From Phoronis pallida (lineage: Eukaryota; Phoronida; Phoronidae), in contig JAOXYC010158884.1 of NCBI GenBank assembly GCA_028565715.1, positions 1 to 13,451 of the forward strand: a stretch of 13,451 nucleotides of DNA, in the 5' to 3' direction. Made by a program: the position numbers and the translations under genes. Below the pieces are notes generated by a model, which was not told where the DNA came from, did not search any database, and saw only the letters and a list, made by a program, of their open reading frames with translations. This document shows, piece by piece, positions 11,401 through 13,451 of the stretch (the stretch's first letter is position 1; the number at the start of each line of letters is the position of its first letter).

Positions 11401-13333
11401 TCTCAATGTCTAAATTCTCTAATTTTTATTTCTAAAGTTCCTTTTCTTCTAAGATTTGATTTCTTAAATTTCTGTATTAAAAAAGCAGCAATTATTTCAA
11501 AAAAAATGAAATTGCTCACTCTTTGAACAAGAAAGTGCGTTAAGAAGCGTTATTTACCTCCTCTGGTTCTTCTACGGGTGATGATTCGGTAGGCTGATTT
11601 TTAGAAAATAAGAAAAAAACTAAATGTACCTCTGGGATTTTGAATTTTTTGAATGATAAAACACATTTCATTTTAAAATTTAATAAAAGCAAGTTTTGTA
11701 GATAATGATTATTCTAATTAAAATTAGTATTCATAAAATTTAAATAATTCCCGCATTCTAATATGTTTCTAAATTGTAATTTTTCTCTGAACAATTTGAA
11801 ATACAATTGAATTATAGTAAAAAATATATTATAAGTAGTTATGTATCAAAATGTTCCTATAAAGTGAAAAAGCAGCATTTATTACTTGATCAAAAATATC
11901 ACTCATGGCGCAAGTAAATTGTCAGCTTGTAAAGTCAAACACAAAGCGTAAGTTACCTCTTCTGCATCTTCGCTGGGAGGTGCAGGTTGCTGATTTTATA
12001 AAAATAAACAAATATTGGAATTTATGGGACTTTGAATTTCTGAATAATTAGTAACAAACCTTATTTAACTTACATCATAAATTTATATTCCAACAATATT
12101 TAGAAGTTAAATTGGAAAAGCCATTTTTTTTTTATTAAATATCAATTTTTTTGTACTTCCAAGAGTATTTATAACTGAACAATGGGAGTTGTAGTAAGTA
12201 TAGGTAGCAGCGTTTTGTCCTTTGATTATAAAAAACTGCATTATTTATTACTCAATAAAAAATAAAATGAATCACTCTTTTCACAAAACAAATGTCAGCT
12301 TGAAAAGTCAAACACAAAGCGTAAGTTACCTCAACTGCTTCTTCGCCGGAAGGTGCAGGTTGCTGATTTTATAAAAAAAAAACATTGGAAATCATGAAGT
12401 TTTGAGTTTTTATATAGTTAATAGAAAAAAAACAGTTATCATGAATTCAAATAATATTTTTTTTAAAAATTTATACGAAATTAACAAAATTTATGTTTAT
12501 GAAACGAACAGTAATCATAATCAAACATGAAGCCTTAATTACCTCATCTGGTTCATCGCTGGGAGTTTCAGTTTGCTGATTTTAGAAAAAAGATAAACAT
12601 TGGAGCTTAAAATGTTTTAAATGTTTTAATAATAAATACAATTTATGTATCAAATAGTCATCATAAATTTATATGTGAAATAATTTCTAAAAAAAATTAA
12701 AAGTTGGAAATGCCAAAATTTATGAACTACATAGTTTGTTTAATGAGAGTTGAGTTTTTTGTACTTAACAATGAGTATTTACATAAATGAACAAAAGATC
12801 AAATTTAAGTCAATTTATGTAACAACCTTTATTATTTTTCAAGTATAAGGGAATCAATTTCTTGATCAAAAATCAAATGAATCACTCATAGCGCAAGTAA
12901 ATTGTCAGCTTGTAAAGTCAAACACAAAGCGTAAGTTACCTCTTCTGCATCTTCGCTGGGAGGTGCAGGTTGCTGATTTTATAAAAAAAGACAAACATTG
13001 GAGTTTATGGGATTTTGAATGTTTATCTAATTAACTAAAATAGAACAAAAACATTAAGGAAACTTCTTAAAAACTGATAAGATCAAAATTTAAGTTAAAG
13101 TTGTTTTTCATAGTTTGTTTATATAGCACCAATTTTTGTACTTCCAAGAGTATTTATAACTAAACAAAGAAAATTCAACATTTATCAGTTTTTAAACTGA
13201 TAACGTTTTTCCGTTTAAAATAAAAAAGCAGCAATTACTTTATCAAAAATATCACTCATGACTCAGCCTGTAATATCAAACACGAAGCGCAATTAATTAC
13301 CTCTTCCACTTCTTCACTAGGAGGTTCCGGTTG
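5369..13333 (-). CDS. Spliced gene with tandem Pro/Glu mini-exons (partial; troponin-like?)
   Basis: This entry spans 18 exons read on the minus strand, from 13301-13333 down to 5369-5479. Every exon length is a multiple of three (33, 36, 96, 81 or 111 nt) and every junction is phase 0, so the joined 271 codons are open throughout. The order is about 175 residues of Pro/Glu repeats, then an Arg6 tract with Pro-Ala-Glu, an Ala/Glu segment, and a Glu/Arg/Lys segment likely to form a charged alpha helix or coiled coil. No signal peptide or membrane segment is seen in this part. The start codon, the 5' exons and the conserved C-terminal domain are outside what is visible. Known parallels are the acidic, Pro-rich, mini-exon-encoded N-terminal regions of troponin T and the Pro-Ala extensions of insect troponin I/H; the ERKRK-type helix also fits a thin-filament protein. 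That identity is inference. A titin/PEVK-like or other coiled-coil protein is possible. The gene structure itself is well supported. Confidence 0.8.
5480..5953 (-). other. 474-bp intron
   Basis: Lies between the 81-nt and 111-nt exons with GT-AG borders. It is AT-rich and I see no repeat or exon in it. Confidence 0.8.
5954..6034 (-). CDS. 81-nt exon: Ala/Glu-rich segment
   Basis: Encodes 27 residues in phase 0, beginning TPAEPEAEDDSAAEQ and ending EEERKQKEAA. The acceptor is ATATTTCAG and the donor GCG|GTCAGTAC. The TPAE start repeats the TPAE end of the previous exon. From SAAEQ onwards it looks alpha-helical. The next downstream exon carries on the charged helix without a break. Confidence 0.88.
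6035..6705 (-). other. 671-bp intron with two copies of a 23-bp motif
   Basis: Lies between the 96-nt and 81-nt exons. It is AT-rich, with a 23-bp direct repeat at 6051-6073 and 6095-6117 (AGATTA-TCAAA-GCATTTGAT); a third copy is in the intron upstream. No exon is recognised. Confidence 0.75.
6706..6801 (-). CDS. 96-nt exon: Arg tract and Pro-Ala-Glu segment
   Basis: Encodes 32 residues in phase 0: DSAAA, six consecutive Arg, QMDDDVDS, then APAPAPEPETPAE. The acceptor is GCTATTCCAG and the donor GAG|GTATCACAA. The exon is clearly GC-richer than its surroundings, as expected for coding sequence. A basic tract next to an acidic patch and a Pro-Ala run suggests an exposed, disordered linker that could bind an acidic partner such as actin or tropomyosin; this is inference. 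It shares an Arg-tract/Met/acidic pattern with the 111-nt exon. Confidence 0.88.
6802..8092 (-). other. 1291-bp intron
   Basis: Separates the last mini-exon from the 96-nt exon. It is about 3.5 times the length of the array introns and lacks the repeated blocks, so it lies outside the duplicated unit. It holds one copy (7580-7602) of a short motif, AGATTACT-AAAGGCATTTGAT, that occurs twice in the next intron. I see no phase-0 exon in it. Confidence 0.75.
8093..8128 (-). CDS. Mini-exon 15 (36 nt), edge copy
   Basis: Encodes LPTPPPVEEPVE; it differs from the consensus at its first (Leu) and eleventh (Val) positions. It is the last mini-exon before a 1.3-kb intron. Acceptor TATGATATCAG as at 10434-10469, donor GAG|GTAAATTAACA. 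Confidence 0.87.
8485..8520 (-). CDS. Mini-exon 14 (36 nt), consensus peptide
   Basis: Encodes PPTPPPVEEPEE; exon and donor flank match 8881-8916. Acceptor TTCATAACATCAG. Confidence 0.9.
8881..8916 (-). CDS. Mini-exon 13 (36 nt), consensus peptide
   Basis: Encodes PPTPPPVEEPEE and is identical in nucleotides to 8485-8520. Donor GAG|GTAAAGTACGC, shared with its neighbour. Confidence 0.9.
9271..9306 (-). CDS. Mini-exon 12 (36 nt), consensus peptide
   Basis: Encodes PPTPPPVEEPEE with one silent difference (CCT in place of CCC for the last Pro of the triplet). Donor GAG|GTAATTTAAGC, acceptor TTGCAACATCAG. Confidence 0.9.
9644..9679 (-). CDS. Mini-exon 11 (36 nt), consensus peptide
   Basis: Encodes PPTPPPVEEPEE. 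Exon sequence is identical to 10046-10081. The flanking introns share the CATGCA-TATATACACA...CAATCTCAAA block of the central array. Confidence 0.9.
10046..10081 (-). CDS. Mini-exon 10 (36 nt), consensus peptide
   Basis: Encodes PPTPPPVEEPEE and is identical in nucleotides to 9644-9679. Acceptor TATAACATCAG, donor GAG|GTAAATTTTGC. Confidence 0.9.
10434..10469 (-). CDS. Mini-exon 9 (36 nt), Val-to-Met variant
   Basis: Encodes PPTPPPMEEPEE; GTG to ATG gives Met for Val. Its acceptor reads TATGATATCAG, a variant otherwise seen only at the last mini-exon (8093-8128). The intron upstream is 299 bp. Confidence 0.88.
10769..10804 (-). CDS. Mini-exon 8 (36 nt), consensus peptide
   Basis: Encodes the consensus PPTPPPVEEPEE, with a silent GTT for Val that is not shared with the other copies. 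Acceptor ATAACATCAG, donor GAG|GTAAATTATGC. Confidence 0.9.
11158..11193 (-). CDS. Mini-exon 7 (36 nt)
   Basis: Encodes PHTPPPVEEPEE; one Pro is replaced by His relative to the consensus. Acceptor ATAACATCAG, donor GAG|GTAAATTACGC. The intron upstream (towards 11557) closely matches the intron at 10805-11157, marking a recent unit duplication. Confidence 0.88.
11558..11593 (-). CDS. Mini-exon 6 (36 nt), edge copy
   Basis: Encodes PTESSPVEEPEE. It is the first 36-nt exon in transcript order and the most diverged at its N-terminal half, where TESSP stands for the usual PTPPP. The acidic VEEPEE end is intact. Donor GAG|GTAAATAACGC. Confidence 0.85.
11957..11989 (-). CDS. Mini-exon 5 (33 nt), duplicate of mini-exon 2
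   Basis: Encodes QPAPPSEDAEE with the same nucleotides as 12940-12972. It is the last of the 33-nt type before the array switches to 36-nt exons. Acceptor and donor are as in its twin. Confidence 0.87.
12330..12362 (-). CDS. Mini-exon 4 (33 nt)
   Basis: Encodes QPAPSGEEAVE. The donor flank (GAG|GTAACTTACGCTTTG) is shared with the units at 12940 and 11957, placing these three units in one subfamily. Ser-Gly replaces Pro-Ser in the middle. Confidence 0.85.
12543..12575 (-). CDS. Mini-exon 3 (33 nt), divergent
   Basis: Encodes QTETPSDEPDE, the most divergent of the five 33-nt exons (Thr in place of Pro/Ala), but with the same length, phase and Pro-Ser-acidic layout. The acceptor is TTTTTTCTAAAATCAG and the donor GAG|GTAATTAAGG. 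The intron that follows is only 180 bp, about half the usual length. Confidence 0.82.
12940..12972 (-). CDS. Mini-exon 2 (33 nt)
   Basis: Encodes QPAPPSEDAEE, with donor GAG|GTAACTTACGC and acceptor TATAAAATCAG. Exon and flanks are identical over 97 bp to the copy at 11957-11989, although two other units lie between them. Confidence 0.87.
13301..13333 (-). CDS. Mini-exon 1 of the array (33 nt)
   Basis: Encodes QPEPPSEEVEE in phase 0. The acceptor is ...TATAAAATCAG and the donor GAG|GTAATTAATTG. It belongs to the 33-nt Gln-Pro subtype. It is the most upstream exon visible; the roughly 115 bp to the window edge contain no further exon, so the preceding exon lies outside. Confidence 0.85.
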
Positions 13334-13451
13334 CTGATTTTATAAAAAAGATAAAACTTAAAAACTCGAGGAGTCTCTTAATATAACAAATAGAATTTAT
13401 GTATTTTCCCATTATCAAAAATTTATTTTCAACAATTTAAAAAAATTTAAT

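Larger units (their letters stand above)
8093..13336 (-). repeat. Tandem array of 15 exon-plus-intron units, period about 390 bp
   Basis: Exon start-to-start distances are 392, 396, 390, 373, 402, 388, 335, 389, 400, 399, 373, 213, 397 and 361 bp from low to high coordinate. Introns are repeated too. In the central units the intron carries, in order on the plus strand, an acceptor-side AAAATAAGAT-AAAGC block, a CATTGAAATAATT block, ATCACTGCCATGCA-TATATACA, CAATCTCAAA-TTCTTCTCC, AAGCTTCACAAAAAA-CAGC, and AATGAATCACTCATGAAACAAGTAAATGAG before the donor. The duplicated unit is therefore a whole exon with its intron. The one short interval (213 bp) lacks the middle of the intron. Confidence 0.93.

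Noticed and set aside
8485-11593. CRISPR-like regular near-identical 36-bp repeats
   Set aside because: The spacers are about 350 bp and themselves repeated, the repeats have splice sites at both ends and a conserved reading frame, and the setting is eukaryotic.

Overview
The window is AT-rich metazoan-type nuclear DNA, with long non-coding stretches, GT-AG introns, very small exons and a retrotransposon remnant. Nothing prokaryotic is supported. The species cannot be fixed from the sequence; an invertebrate is my inference from composition and gene style.

The right 8.1 kb (5369-13333, minus strand) is an internal part of one spliced gene. I read 18 exons, all beginning and ending in phase 0 and all bounded by GT donors and AG acceptors. 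Joined, they give 813 nt, or 271 codons, with no stop. In transcription order (high to low coordinate) there are five 33-nt exons of the type QPAPPSEDAEE, ten 36-nt exons of the type PPTPPPVEEPEE, then exons of 96, 81 and 111 nt. These last three encode Arg-tract/Pro-Ala, Ala-Glu and finally Glu/Arg/Lys helical sequence. The initiator exon lies beyond 13451. The 3' part lies below 5369 or outside the window.

The 15 mini-exons sit in a tandem array with a period of about 390 bp. Introns as well as exons are repeated. Six of the ten 36-nt exons encode exactly the same 12 residues. The centre of the array is homogeneous and its edges are diverged, as expected of repeated unequal exchange or gene conversion. 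The product would carry a Pro/Glu-rich, PEVK-like disordered segment of about 175 residues followed by a charged coiled-coil-like segment. This resembles the acidic, Pro-rich N-terminal extensions of invertebrate troponin T, troponin I or troponin H, but the conserved troponin core is not in the window and the identity stays tentative.

The left 5.4 kb has no coding exon I can defend. It holds a short antisense piece of a LINE-type reverse transcriptase at the very edge (2-79), a possible tRNA-derived SINE remnant near 815-880, a pair of diverged direct repeats (2395-2517 and 2565-2702), and some weak exon-like or small-ORF signals listed as findings.
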